A DNA stretch of 64,000 bases from Hellea sp. (GCA_020627655.1 JAHDGM010000002.1:46961-110960), one strand, 5' to 3'; counted from the first letter of the stretch, positions 8,871 to 18,602 are shown. Numbers and translations are program-made. The notes: generated by a model not told the origin, from the letters alone.

Positions 8871-10780
8871 TATGAAGTGCCTTCCAGATAGCCGTTCTCA
8901 GTCAGATAGGCGACGATTTGCTCGGCGGCTTCATCGGCGCTCATATGGACTGTATTGATCGTAATTTCCGGATTTTCGGGTTCTTGATACTCAGAGTCAA
9001 TGCCGGTGAAATTTTTGATCAGTCCCGCGCGGGCTTTGGCATAAAGGCCTTTGACGTCGCGCTGCTCGGCCACTTCGAGCGGTGTGTTCACATATATCTC
9101 GATAAACTCACCATCATCTTGCAGTTCACGCGCCATAAGGCGTTCTGCACTATAAGGGGAAATGAAAGAGGTCAGAGTAATCAGGCCAGCATCCACCATT
9201 AACTTGCCGACTTCGGCAATGCGGCGAATATTTTCAATCCGGTCAGCTTTGGTAAAGCCAAGATCGTTATTCAGCCCGTGGCGAACATTATCGCCGTCCA
9301 GCGTATAGGTGTGACGGCCCAAATCGAGCAGGCGCTTTTCCACCAGATTGGCTATGGTGGATTTTCCACTGCCTGACAGACCGGTGAACCAGAGCATGAC
9401 CGGTTTTTGGTTCTTTTGCGCGGCCCGAATCTGTTTAGAAACGTCCAGATCTTGCCAATGTACGTTTTTGGCCCGGCGCAGAGCAAAATCCAGCATGCCG
9501 ACGCCAACGGTTTCATTGCTTGCCCGATCGATTATAATGAAATTGCCCGTCTTGCGATTGTCTTGATAGGGATCAAAGGCAATGGGCGCGCCGGTATTAA
9601 TGGTGCAAACGCCAATTTCGTTCAAACCCAATGTCTTAACCGCGGTCTCGGATAGATCGTTGACGTCCACACGATATTTAATATTGGTAATACTGGCAGG
9701 CACGGTTTTATTGGCCGTTTTGATCAGATATTGCCGTCCCGGAAACAGTTCTTTTTCCGTCATCCACAAGATATGCGCCTGAAACTGATCAGCCTGCTCA
9801 CAGGGACTGTCCGTTCGGCAGATGATGTCGCCGCGAGAAATATCAATTTCGTCTTTGAGGGTCAGGGTGATCGCCATATCTTCGCGGGCCCGATCAAGCT
9901 CCCCGTCATAAGTGACAATGGATTTTACTTTGGAGCGTTTGCCAGATGGCACGACCATGACTTCATCGCCCACATTAATGATGCCGGAGGCAATAGTGCC
10001 TGAAAAACCCCGAAAGTCGAGATTAGGCCGGTTTACCCACTGAACGGGTAGGCGAAATGGCCGTTCCAGGTCAGCACTATCGACATCTACATCTTCGAGA
10101 TACTTTAAAAGATGCGGACCGCGATACCAATTGGCGCGTTCTGATGCCCGCGTGACGTTATCACCATCGAGGGCTGACATGGGGATACAGGTAATATCGT
10201 TAAAGCCGAGATCTTTAGCAAAATCACGAAAGTCATATTCAATGTCGTTAAAGACCTTTTGGTCAAAGTCGACCAGATCCATTTTATTAATGGCGCAGAC
10301 CACATGTTTGATACCAAGAAGCGAGGCTATAAAGGCGTGGCGACGTGTCTGGACCTGTACGCCGTGACGACAATCAATGAGCAGGATTGCCGCGTCCGCA
10401 GTTGAGGCGCCAGTGGCCATATTGCGGGTGTATTGTTCATGTCCGGGCGTATCGGCGACGATGAACTTGCGTTTATCGGTAGAGAAAAAACGGTAGGCGA
10501 CATCAATGGTGATACCCTGTTCGCGCTCGGCGGCAAGGCCGTCAACCAACAAGGCGAGGTCGACTTTATCACCCTGGGTTCCAGATTTTTTACTGTCTTT
10601 TTCTATAGCGGCGAGCTGGTCTTCATAGATCAGCTTTGAATCATATAATAGCCGTCCAATGAGGGTGGACTTTCCGTCATCAACAGAACCGCAAGTAATA
10701 AAGCGTAAAAAGCTCTTATTCTCTTGCGCGTCCAGATAGGCAATGATGTCTTCTGCAATAAGTGAATCGAGATGACTCAT
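8870..10780 (-). CDS. cysNC: Bifunctional sulfate adenylyltransferase subunit 1 / adenylylsulfate kinase
   Basis: CysN GTPase GSVDDGKSTLIGRLLYD and DTPGHEQYTRNMATGAST; C-terminal APS kinase WFTGLSGSGKSTIANLVEKRL. Confidence 0.96.
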   Translation of the reverse strand: MSHLDSLIAEDIIAYLDAQENKSFLRFITCGSVDDGKSTLIGRLLYDSKLIYEDQLAAIEKDSKKSGTQGDKVDLALLVDGLAAEREQGITIDVAYRFFSTDKRKFIVADTPGHEQYTRNMATGASTADAAILLIDCRHGVQVQTRRHAFIASLLGIKHVVCAINKMDLVDFDQKVFNDIEYDFRDFAKDLGFNDITCIPMSALDGDNVTRASERANWYRGPHLLKYLEDVDVDSADLERPFRLPVQWVNRPNLDFRGFSGTIASGIINVGDEVMVVPSGKRSKVKSIVTYDGELDRAREDMAITLTLKDEIDISRGDIICRTDSPCEQADQFQAHILWMTEKELFPGRQYLIKTANKTVPASITNIKYRVDVNDLSETAVKTLGLNEIGVCTINTGAPIAFDPYQDNRKTGNFIIIDRASNETVGVGMLDFALRRAKNVHWQDLDVSKQIRAAQKNQKPVMLWFTGLSGSGKSTIANLVEKRLLDLGRHTYTLDGDNVRHGLNNDLGFTKADRIENIRRIAEVGKLMVDAGLITLTSFISPYSAERLMARELQDDGEFIEIYVNTPLEVAEQRDVKGLYAKARAGLIKNFTGIDSEYQEPENPEITINTVHMSADEAAEQIVAYLTENGYLEGTS

Positions 10781-11883
10781 TAGAAATACCCCTCTGCTTT
10801 TTTCTGCTCCATTGACGCGCCGGCATCCGAGTCGATCACTCGGCCCTGACGCTCGGACGTAGTGGTTAAAAGCATTTCCTGAATAACTTCTGGCAGGGTA
10901 GTAGCCTCGCTCTCAACAGCGCCGGTCAGAGGGTAACAGCCCAGCGTTCTAAAGCGCACCATTTTTTCCATTGGCGTCTCGCCGGGGTTCAGGGGCAGTC
11001 GGTCATCATCGACCAGGATCAGCACACCATCGCGCTCAACAACCGGGCGCTTTTTGGATAGATATAGGGATGGGATTTGGATCTTTTCCTTATAAATATA
11101 TTGCCAAATATCGAGCTCAGTCCAATTGGACAGAGGGAAGACTCGCATGCTTTGACCCTTTTGAACCCGTGTGTTGTAAATATTCCAAAGTTCGGGGCGC
11201 TGATTTTTAGCGTCCCAGCGATGGTTTTCATTGCGAAATGAAAAGATGCGTTCTTTGGCGCGGGATTTTTCTTCGTCCCGGCGCGCGCCGCCAAAAGCTG
11301 CGTCAAAACGGTGTTTATCCAGTGCCTGTTTCAGGCCCTGTGTTTTCATAATGTCTGTGTGAACTGCAGAGCCATGTGAGAACGGCCCCACATTATCGGC
11401 TTTACCTTCCGGGTTAATGTGGACGATCAAATCCATGCCGACTTCTTTGGCTCGGCGATTGCGGAAAGTAATCATTTCAGAAAACTTCCACATGGTATCT
11501 ACATGCATCAGCGGGAAGGGCGGCCTGGATGGATAAAACGCCTTTTCGGCCAAATGCAGCATGACCGAGCTATCCTTGCCTACGGAGTATAACATGACCG
11601 GGTTTTCGCACTCAGCGGCCACTTCGCGCATGATATGAATAGCTTCGGCTTCAAGGCGCTGAAGATGAGTGAGGTTCAGGGAGGCGTTGACATCGGCTTC
11701 GGCCTCGAGCTTTTTAAGGGCGCCCATGGCGTTTTCATAAGTCTTGAGCGTCACCTGTCCGCCATCTTTGAGGCGGGTTAGGCCTTTACCGTCGTTTAAA
11801 ATTTTCCGTGATATGGTCGAAAGCGATTGTCCGCTCGTTTCGGCGAGTTGCTCTGCCCGTGTCACCAGATCCTTAATATCCAT
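10780..11883 (-). CDS. cysD: Sulfate adenylyltransferase subunit 2 with extra N-terminal ~70-aa HTH-like domain
   Basis: CysD core from [42 protein letters not shown] onward; N-terminal extension [65 protein letters not shown] overlap with cysNC. Confidence 0.93.
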   Translation of the reverse strand: MDIKDLVTRAEQLAETSGQSLSTISRKILNDGKGLTRLKDGGQVTLKTYENAMGALKKLEAEADVNASLNLTHLQRLEAEAIHIMREVAAECENPVMLYSVGKDSSVMLHLAEKAFYPSRPPFPLMHVDTMWKFSEMITFRNRRAKEVGMDLIVHINPEGKADNVGPFSHGSAVHTDIMKTQGLKQALDKHRFDAAFGGARRDEEKSRAKERIFSFRNENHRWDAKNQRPELWNIYNTRVQKGQSMRVFPLSNWTELDIWQYIYKEKIQIPSLYLSKKRPVVERDGVLILVDDDRLPLNPGETPMEKMVRFRTLGCYPLTGAVESEATTLPEVIQEMLLTTTSERQGRVIDSDAGASMEQKKAEGYF

Positions 11884-11926
11884 ATTTTGGCCTCAAATAC
11901 CGAAAAAACCGTAGGCGGTGATTTTA

Positions 11927-11944
11927 GTGGGAAAAATCCCACGA
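11927..11944. promoter_or_regulatory. Palindromic candidate operator, copy 1 (cysD-proximal)
   Basis: GTGGGAAAAATCCCACGA. Confidence 0.5.
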
Positions 11945-12018
11945 TGAGTGAATTTAGTGTCAGTTAGTGTATTTTATCTGAGAAGTGAAGCTAAAATATG
12001 AAATTTTAGCAAAATTTG

Positions 12019-12036
12019 TGGGAATTGTCCCGCGAA
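12019..12036. promoter_or_regulatory. Palindromic candidate operator, copy 2
   Basis: GTGGGAATTGTCCCGCGA; same orientation and length as copy 1, 92 bp away. Confidence 0.45.
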
Positions 12037-12109
12037 CGTTTGTGGTTGTTTGTTATAGCGGGTCATCTGGAGAGGTTTCTTGCCTGTGCGAAGTGAGCGG
12101 AGGGTAAGT

Positions 12110-12622
12110 TTAAACCTCAAACCCCTTCGCATAGCGAACCTCACCCTTCGGCGTATGATCTCCAAAGCTTAACCATTGCACATATTCTTGCGGTATGTCG
12201 CCATAAGTTAGGCCGCCGGAGCGAAATCCAAATCTGCTATAATAATCCGGATTGCCGATCAGTACGCAGCCATTGGCGTCTAAATTTTTAAGGCGGGACA
12301 GGCCAGCACGGATGAGGGCGCTGCCGATATTCAGCTCCTTTTGGCCCCGTTGCCAATCCGGGGCGACAGAGACCGGGCCTAGTCCATACCAGTTTTTCAT
12401 ACCTTTAATTTCCACCGGAGAGAAAGTGATCTGTCCAATGATAATACCGTCTGCCTCAGCTACCAAAGAAAGCGTCAAATCCCCATGGTTGCGCAGCGCA
12501 TTAATAATATGGGGTTCCGCCCCGTCACTAAAGGGCATGTTCGCAAAAGCCGCTTTAGTGAGCGCGAAGATAGCGTCTATATCGCCTGACTCTTTATCAG
12601 GATTTTCATGACGGATAATCAT
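12110..12622 (-). CDS. GNAT-family N-acetyltransferase
   Basis: LGPVSVAPDWQRGQKELNIGSALIRAGL acetyl-CoA binding region; VLIGNPDYYSRFGF. Confidence 0.88.
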   Translation of the reverse strand: MIIRHENPDKESGDIDAIFALTKAAFANMPFSDGAEPHIINALRNHGDLTLSLVAEADGIIIGQITFSPVEIKGMKNWYGLGPVSVAPDWQRGQKELNIGSALIRAGLSRLKNLDANGCVLIGNPDYYSRFGFRSGGLTYGDIPQEYVQWLSFGDHTPKGEVRYAKGFEV

Positions 12623-12728
12623 GGAATAATGCTATATGAGGATTGCGGTTTTGGATAGGAATTTACCGAAGTTTCTTGAACTAATGACCATCTATTCTCA
12701 GATATAACTAGCATAAAGGAGATATGAT

Positions 12729-13265
12729 ATGGGGATTTCAGGTCAGGTAAAAAGAGCTATTTTAGCAAGTTTGTGCGTGGTAGGGGCGTGCAGCGCAAGC
12801 AACAATACTGCGCTAGACACAACCAAAGTAGGCAAGCAATCCAGTTTGAGTTTTCATCTTGTGAGCTCGCAGTCAGATAATCCGAGAGCTATGAGATTGG
12901 CCGCCGAAAAAGCTCAATTGCCGACGGGGACACTTTATTTTTCAGCAAAAGAAGGCAGTGGTGAAGGATTTATTGTCGAGGCAGAAAGTGCTATAACGCA
13001 GGATTGTATCAGCAGCGCAGAGTCAGGGCTCCATCCAGTAGATGGTAGAGTGATCCTGCATTTTACTTTTGATCAAGTTTGCACTCAACTCTTCGCGGAT
13101 TTGACCGCAGAGAATATTGGGAAACGATTTGCTGTTGTGCTTAATGGTGAGGTCGTTACAGCGCCGCGCATTAACGCTTCGATCACAGGCGGAAAAGGTT
13201 ATTTAGAGGGTGGCTTTACCAAGGAAGAGGCCAATGAGTTAGCTGCGATGTTGTCTGGTAAATAG
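12729..13265 (+). CDS. Putative lipoprotein with SecD P1-head-like domain
   Basis: Signal/lipobox SLCVVGACS; C-terminal half LHFTFDQVCTQLFADLTAENIGKRFAVVLNGEVVTAPRINASITGGKGYLEGGFTKEEANELAAMLSG resembles the conserved periplasmic segment of SecD. Confidence 0.7.
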   Translation: MGISGQVKRAILASLCVVGACSASNNTALDTTKVGKQSSLSFHLVSSQSDNPRAMRLAAEKAQLPTGTLYFSAKEGSGEGFIVEAESAITQDCISSAESGLHPVDGRVILHFTFDQVCTQLFADLTAENIGKRFAVVLNGEVVTAPRINASITGGKGYLEGGFTKEEANELAAMLSGK

Positions 13266-13295
13266 CCGCTTTGAATTTACTTTAAATAGTAGTTG

Positions 13296-14219
13296 TTATT
13301 GAAACTCGAGGCGTTCTTGAGAGAAATAGAACAGACTTTGCGTGTTTTTATCCATGGCGTCCAGTTCGTCCGGTTCCAGGTCCAGGATTTTTTTGATGGT
13401 TGCTTTGCGACCCGCCAGGGCTTGCGTGAAATCATTTTCGATCTTCTTGACTGTGCCTGAGAATTCGAGATCGGTTGTCAGTTTTTCATAAAGATCAAGG
13501 CGGCCATAGAGAAAGAAACTTTCATAGAGGATTTTGCAAGCAATCTTTTGATGGATGTCAGCATAGCTATATTGGCTCAGCATTTTTTGCACTGGTTTGA
13601 ATAGAAAGTCGATTTCCTGCCCGATGACGGGGTCTTTAATACAGCGATGTTTATAGGCCAGCACTTCTTGTTCAGCGCGCTTGATCAGATCGGGGTCCGT
13701 ATCATTTTCATGGACGACAATGATATCGATGTCTGAACCATAGAGTTTTGAACCGGTAGCGTTATGGATGCGTGGTTCCTCATGGGCCAGAAAGTAAGCA
13801 ATATCCCCGGCGATAAAACAGCAGGCTTTATAGTGGAGGGTTTCCAGAATATCCGGCGATAGGGATAAAAGCGTATTGCGCGCGAATTTTAGCTTTTTCA
13901 GGCTGATCAGGCGGTGTTTATTGGCGAGCATAGCGGCCCGGTCAACCGCATCACTGCGCTGCCCGGCAATATAAACTAACGTAAAAGACAGGAAATCCCG
14001 CAGAACTGATGGGCTAAGCCGGATCAAATCTTCTCGGGTTACATCATAGCGAAGATAATAGCGGGCGAAATTGATAACCCGGAACAAGGGAGACTGATAA
14101 CAGGATTTCCAAAGCTCAATATGCTTGATGTCTGGCAAGTATTCGGACAATTGACGGCCCGTTATGGGGCCGTGCTTATCCAGCAAAGCGGCGATCTGAA
14201 TTTCAAGTGATTGAGACAT
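13296..14219 (-). CDS. Nucleotidyltransferase-like protein of unknown function
   Basis: NATGSKLYGSDIDIIVV resembles a GS..SDID nucleotidyltransferase signature; IGQEIDFLFKP may be the third carboxylate. Confidence 0.5.
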   Translation of the reverse strand: MSQSLEIQIAALLDKHGPITGRQLSEYLPDIKHIELWKSCYQSPLFRVINFARYYLRYDVTREDLIRLSPSVLRDFLSFTLVYIAGQRSDAVDRAAMLANKHRLISLKKLKFARNTLLSLSPDILETLHYKACCFIAGDIAYFLAHEEPRIHNATGSKLYGSDIDIIVVHENDTDPDLIKRAEQEVLAYKHRCIKDPVIGQEIDFLFKPVQKMLSQYSYADIHQKIACKILYESFFLYGRLDLYEKLTTDLEFSGTVKKIENDFTQALAGRKATIKKILDLEPDELDAMDKNTQSLFYFSQERLEFQ

Positions 14220-14344
14220 GGTTTCTCTTTATTATGTAAATCTTCCTTACGGGCTTAATTGTTTTAGTACAATGCATCCTGCGTCAGGCTTTACACATTT
14301 GTATTTTTCTTTATGTCCCACAAGCTCAATTAAAAGGATCTGTT

Positions 14345-14686
14345 ATGCGTATCTATCATAATCCCCGTTGTTCTAAATCCCGGCAGGCCCTGCAGATTCT
14401 AACAGATGCCAATGTAGAGCCGGAAATTGTTTTATATCTGAATGCACCGCCATCGATTGATGAAATCAAAAACCTTTTAAAGAAACTTGGCTTTTCAACA
14501 GCGCGCGATATGATGCGCAAAGGTGAGGCCGCCTATAAAGAATTGGGCTTAAAGACTGTAACTGATGAAACGGTGCTTATTCAGGCCATGGCTGAAAATC
14601 CGAAACTGATCGAACGCCCGATTGTGGTAAAAGGCAATAAGGCTGTGTTGGGTCGTCCGCCGGAAGCAGTGACGGATCTTATATAG
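14345..14686 (+). CDS. arsC: Arsenate reductase (glutaredoxin type, ArsC family)
   Basis: IYHNPRCSKSRQALQIL; PLIERPIVV-like LIERPIVVKGNKAVLGRPPE. Confidence 0.93.
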   Translation: MRIYHNPRCSKSRQALQILTDANVEPEIVLYLNAPPSIDEIKNLLKKLGFSTARDMMRKGEAAYKELGLKTVTDETVLIQAMAENPKLIERPIVVKGNKAVLGRPPEAVTDLI

Positions 14687-14820
14687 ACCCACTTTGTAAC
14701 CTGCAGTTAAGAGGTTTTGTAAAAAAATCCAGTTTTTCGCCGATATAAACGCCTTGTTAAGCAAAACCAGTCATCACTTCATTAACCATAGCGCGATTTG
14801 CGCCTGTAAATGGAGTTATT

Positions 14821-16074
14821 ATGCGGCTGGCAGTCTGTTCACTATCGGCAATTTTATTGTCTGGATGTTCCTGGCTTGGTGGAGCAACTAAGCCTGATCA
14901 TACTTTTCAAAGAGGTCAATCCGGCTATGCGCACCATTCTGGATATGCTGCGGGCAATCCGGCGCATATGAGCTCGCAAATGGGGCAAATGCGGCATGAC
15001 CCCTGTATGGTATATTCTCCGGTACAGCCTGTTCCGCAGGGCTGCGACCCGGCGCAGGTAACGCTTTCAACTGGCTACGGGCAGGGCGGCACGTACAATT
15101 CTAATTATACTACGGGCGGATATGGAAGTCATGCGGGCGATGCAACTTATGCTGCCCATAAGGCTTCTGGCCCAAAACTCAGAAAGCCGAAACTGCGCGG
15201 TAGTCTCTCACTGGGAACTGAGAAAAGTTTTTCAGGTAATCTGTTAGATTTTACTCAAGCGGGGGCGTTAGTACCCGGAGCCGTTTACGTTCCATCTCTT
15301 TATGATGAAGGATTCACGGAAGCTACTCCAACAGAAATTACCTCGACTCGATATACAAGCGCGGTTGAGCAGGTAACGTCACCGACACTTTCCTTTGATG
15401 ATGTGTATAATACGCCATCGATTGTGAAAGTCGGTATGGAATACATCGCGAGTCCTAAGTTTACAGTGTTTGCTAGTGCCGGATATGCCCATGCAGAGGG
15501 TGTCGATGATGCCAGTACATCTGTACAAGCTACATTGTTAAGAGAAGTAAGTGTTCAGGCTCTTGATGATACAACGGGGCTGCCCGTAGGTGACCCTATC
15601 GAAAACACAACATTTATTCCCAATGAAAATGTTGCCAATTTTACTTACGACTTTAACGATCAAAGACGGTTTGATCTAGAAGTTGGCGCGCGTCACTATT
15701 TCAACCCGATCTCTCGAGAGCGTGGATATCGTACAGTTACGCCTTTTGTCGGAGCTGCTGTTGGCGTGTCAAAAGTCAACGAAGTATCTTTTACGGTAAA
15801 TCAAAACCAAAGGTTTTTACAACGTGCATTTGAATCAGGGGCAAACGATTATTACGATATAGTCGCGCCGAGTACGGCCAATGTATTGTATGAGGACGAT
15901 TGGTTGATCAACGGTGCTCTGACCGGCGGGATGGAATGGCAAGTAACACCAGGTACGGCCCTCGCTTTGGAAACCGGGCTTAAATATGAACAGGCTCGAG
16001 ACTACGCAAATGGTATTTCCGGCGATGATAATATTTCGGTTCCGGTAACGCTGCGCGGCAGTTTTAATTTTTAA
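14821..16074 (+). CDS. Putative outer-membrane beta-barrel lipoprotein (paralog 1)
   Basis: MRLAVCSLSAILLSGCSWLGG lipobox; C-terminal barrel-like strands ending SVPVTLRGSFNF. Confidence 0.7.
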   Translation: MRLAVCSLSAILLSGCSWLGGATKPDHTFQRGQSGYAHHSGYAAGNPAHMSSQMGQMRHDPCMVYSPVQPVPQGCDPAQVTLSTGYGQGGTYNSNYTTGGYGSHAGDATYAAHKASGPKLRKPKLRGSLSLGTEKSFSGNLLDFTQAGALVPGAVYVPSLYDEGFTEATPTEITSTRYTSAVEQVTSPTLSFDDVYNTPSIVKVGMEYIASPKFTVFASAGYAHAEGVDDASTSVQATLLREVSVQALDDTTGLPVGDPIENTTFIPNENVANFTYDFNDQRRFDLEVGARHYFNPISRERGYRTVTPFVGAAVGVSKVNEVSFTVNQNQRFLQRAFESGANDYYDIVAPSTANVLYEDDWLINGALTGGMEWQVTPGTALALETGLKYEQARDYANGISGDDNISVPVTLRGSFNF

Positions 16075-16186
16075 TTGAGAGAGTAGGGAGCTTTAAGGTT
16101 TTGTTTTCTTTTTAAAAACCTTTTCTTAAGCATCCTATGGTTAACAGTAAACATAATAAAGGTTTCTAAGGGAAGAGGAGTCCAAA

Positions 16187-17572
16187 ATGCGTTTAGCAGC
16201 TTGCGCACTATCCGCCGTATTATTGTCCGGTTGTTCATGGCTAGGATCAGGGGGCAGCAATAGCGGTTCCTACGGCTACAATAATAGTGGTGTTTACAAC
16301 GGATGTATGCCGAATATGGGCAGCGCCAATTATGCGAATACTAATTATGGGTATTCGGCCGGTAACGGTTGTGCTCCTGGAGCGGGATATGGCGTCTCTT
16401 ATGGCGGTGCAGGTGGTTATGGCATGCAAGGCCCAGGCGGTATGTATGGCCAAGGTGCATATGGCGCCGGTTCAGGTGCATACGGAATGGGCGCAGGCGG
16501 CATGGGAGCTGGTACTTACGGTGCTGGTACAGGTGCTTACGGTACTGGAGCTGGCGCAGGCGGCATGGGCCTTCGCGGTCAATATGGTGTAAATGGGTAT
16601 GGAACAGGCCTACAAGGTTCGGGCCTCTATGGTACAGGCGCAACAGGTGTTATGGGCGGTGGTGCTTATGGTACAAGCGGATACGGGATGGGTGCTAACG
16701 GCGTGACAATGCTCGGAAGCGCAGCGCCTTACGGTGCAGCTCTCGGCGGTGCCGGATCAGTAATGACAACTGCTGATGGCGGAACTATTCGTACGGTTCA
16801 AGGTGCGCCGGTTTATGTAGCACAGCCTTACCCTGCTTACTACGCTGCCCAGACAGGTGGCGGCTATAACTATGGCGGAGGCTATAGTTATGGTGGTTAT
16901 GGATACGGATATGGCGGCGCTATGCCGTTTGGCCTAGAAATTGGCGGTGGTACGGAATTTGACCTCGGAGGAGATATTTTCCCGGGTGAAGTATCTAAAC
17001 CGTTTAATGGCGGACCGGGTGTGGTCTCTGACCTGGCACCGATCAGTTATGATGATGCTTTCTCGCAAGCCAAAACTCTGAACGCAACTGCCACCTATGA
17101 TATTAGTCCAAGTACGACGTTATTAGCAAATGTTGGTTACCTGAAAGCTGAAGGTGAAAGCGTTCATATTGGAACAGTTAGCGATGGCGCTGGCCTGACC
17201 GAAGATCTTCACGCAGAATTCGGTGATCTGGAGCAGGTTCGTCTCGAAGGTGGTATTCGACAGTATATGGGCGCGCCAAGCGCATTTAGGCCATATGTTG
17301 GCGCAACGGCTGGTTTTGTGAACACATCAGATGTTACCCTGACACAATCATCAAATACACTCGTTGATCCAAACCTCTATGTCCAAAACTATGTGGACGG
17401 TGGCTGGACACCAACAGCTTCGGGCGTAATCGGTGCTGAATATGCAGTCGGCAATCGGGCAGCTATCGGGGTTGAATCCGGTATCCGCTGGTCAGATGAT
17501 TTGGACAGTAACTTTATCTCTGAAGACCGCTGGTCGGTTCCAGTTAAGTTAAGAGGTCGTGTGTCCTTCTAA
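16187..17572 (+). CDS. Putative outer-membrane beta-barrel lipoprotein with Gly/Tyr-rich repeat region (paralog 2)
   Basis: MRLAACALSAVLLSGCSWLGS lipobox; G-Y-G-M-G low-complexity region; ends SVPVKLRGRVSF. Confidence 0.7.
   Translation: MRLAACALSAVLLSGCSWLGSGGSNSGSYGYNNSGVYNGCMPNMGSANYANTNYGYSAGNGCAPGAGYGVSYGGAGGYGMQGPGGMYGQGAYGAGSGAYGMGAGGMGAGTYGAGTGAYGTGAGAGGMGLRGQYGVNGYGTGLQGSGLYGTGATGVMGGGAYGTSGYGMGANGVTMLGSAAPYGAALGGAGSVMTTADGGTIRTVQGAPVYVAQPYPAYYAAQTGGGYNYGGGYSYGGYGYGYGGAMPFGLEIGGGTEFDLGGDIFPGEVSKPFNGGPGVVSDLAPISYDDAFSQAKTLNATATYDISPSTTLLANVGYLKAEGESVHIGTVSDGAGLTEDLHAEFGDLEQVRLEGGIRQYMGAPSAFRPYVGATAGFVNTSDVTLTQSSNTLVDPNLYVQNYVDGGWTPTASGVIGAEYAVGNRAAIGVESGIRWSDDLDSNFISEDRWSVPVKLRGRVSF
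16370..16725 (+). repeat. Degenerate Gly-rich coding repeat (GAGGMG / GAYGTGAG units)
   Basis: Repeated GGTGCTTACGGTACTGG / GGCGCAGGCGGCATGGG-like units within paralog 2. Confidence 0.65.
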
Positions 17573-17601
17573 ATTAGAAAGCACAGTCTTTGAATCCAAA
17601 G

Positions 17602-17630
17602 CCCGGCGAGAGCCGGGTTTTTTTGTTTTT
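17602..17630 (+). terminator. Rho-independent terminator
   Basis: CCCGGC-GAGA-GCCGGG followed by TTTTTTTGTTTTT. Confidence 0.9.
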
Positions 17631-17727
17631 CATCTTTTATACGAGGTTGGCCTCATCCTTGCAGCTTTAGCTTCCAATAACTGATTAGAATTGGCGATTG
17701 TGCCAAATCGGAACAAGAGGTGAAGCT

Positions 17728-18573
17728 ATGAAAAAATTATTCTTGGGCGCGGCCACAATTGCTCTATCCGGGTGCTCATGGATGGGAGATTTCGGAATGG
17801 GAAGTAAGCATAACGCTTATAACCCGCAAACAGGTTATTATAATGGCCATCATGCAGCCAAAAAATCCAAGGGATGTTGTGTCGGCGGTAAAACACTAAG
17901 CCGCTGGAACCTAGAGGGTGGTGTTGGTACGGAATACTTTGTCGGCGGTGACGCTGTCACGGCCAATCGCATCAATGATATTGCTGGCGTCACTTCAAAT
18001 GATGTATCCATGAGCAATGCTTATGATGAAGGTATGCGTTACGAATTGGGTGGTTCATATGCGCTTAATCCAAACAGAAAACTAACTGTAATGGGCTCTT
18101 ATGCAGAAGCCGATGGTGACAATGTTACATTGGGCCAAATCAATGGTGAGGCTTTAACGGGCGAATTCACTGATTATCAGCGTTACGGCGTCGAAGTCGG
18201 GTTGCGTCAGTATTTTCATCCCAAACCAATGCCAATTGTAAATTCTGTAAGGCCTTATGTTGAAGGTAAATTGGGTGCAGCTCATATTGATGATATTGCA
18301 CTGAATGGCGCTCAACTTGGCGGCAATGTTTATAATGGCGGAACAGTGGGTATGTATGAAAGTGGTTGGGTACCAACTGCGGCAGGTCTGGTTGGAGTTG
18401 AAACGCCATTATTTAATCGGACGACAATCGGTCTTGAAACGGGTATCCGTTACACAGGTAAGCTTGCGACAGATACTGCCGATTTAGGGCCGGGTATCCC
18501 GCTTGCCGGCACAAATAACGGCAGTAGCAGCTGGACAGTTCCGGTCATGCTGCGGGGTCGTTATCGTTTCTAG
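17728..18573 (+). CDS. Putative outer-membrane beta-barrel lipoprotein (paralog 3)
   Basis: MKKLFLGAATIALSGCSWMGD lipobox; ends TVPVMLRGRYRF; ATG preceded by GAGGTGAAGCT. Confidence 0.7.
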   Translation: MKKLFLGAATIALSGCSWMGDFGMGSKHNAYNPQTGYYNGHHAAKKSKGCCVGGKTLSRWNLEGGVGTEYFVGGDAVTANRINDIAGVTSNDVSMSNAYDEGMRYELGGSYALNPNRKLTVMGSYAEADGDNVTLGQINGEALTGEFTDYQRYGVEVGLRQYFHPKPMPIVNSVRPYVEGKLGAAHIDDIALNGAQLGGNVYNGGTVGMYESGWVPTAAGLVGVETPLFNRTTIGLETGIRYTGKLATDTADLGPGIPLAGTNNGSSSWTVPVMLRGRYRF

Positions 18574-18602
18574 AGACGATAGGTAAAATATTATATTATG
18601 TA

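Noticed and set aside
14687-14820. Possible small RNA or leader upstream of the first barrel lipoprotein
   Set aside because: No convincing promoter-terminator pair or conserved structure visible.
16287-16698. Several overlapping ORFs on both strands (16287-16592 +, 16341-16643 -, 16369-16698 +, 16247-16453 -)
   Set aside because: Shadow ORFs caused by Gly-rich repetitive codons of the real lipoprotein gene; low-complexity His/Arg/Trp translations with no family signatures.
16370-16725. Possible CRISPR-like or minisatellite array
   Set aside because: Repeats are short, degenerate and in frame with a Gly-rich protein; no unique spacers of constant length.
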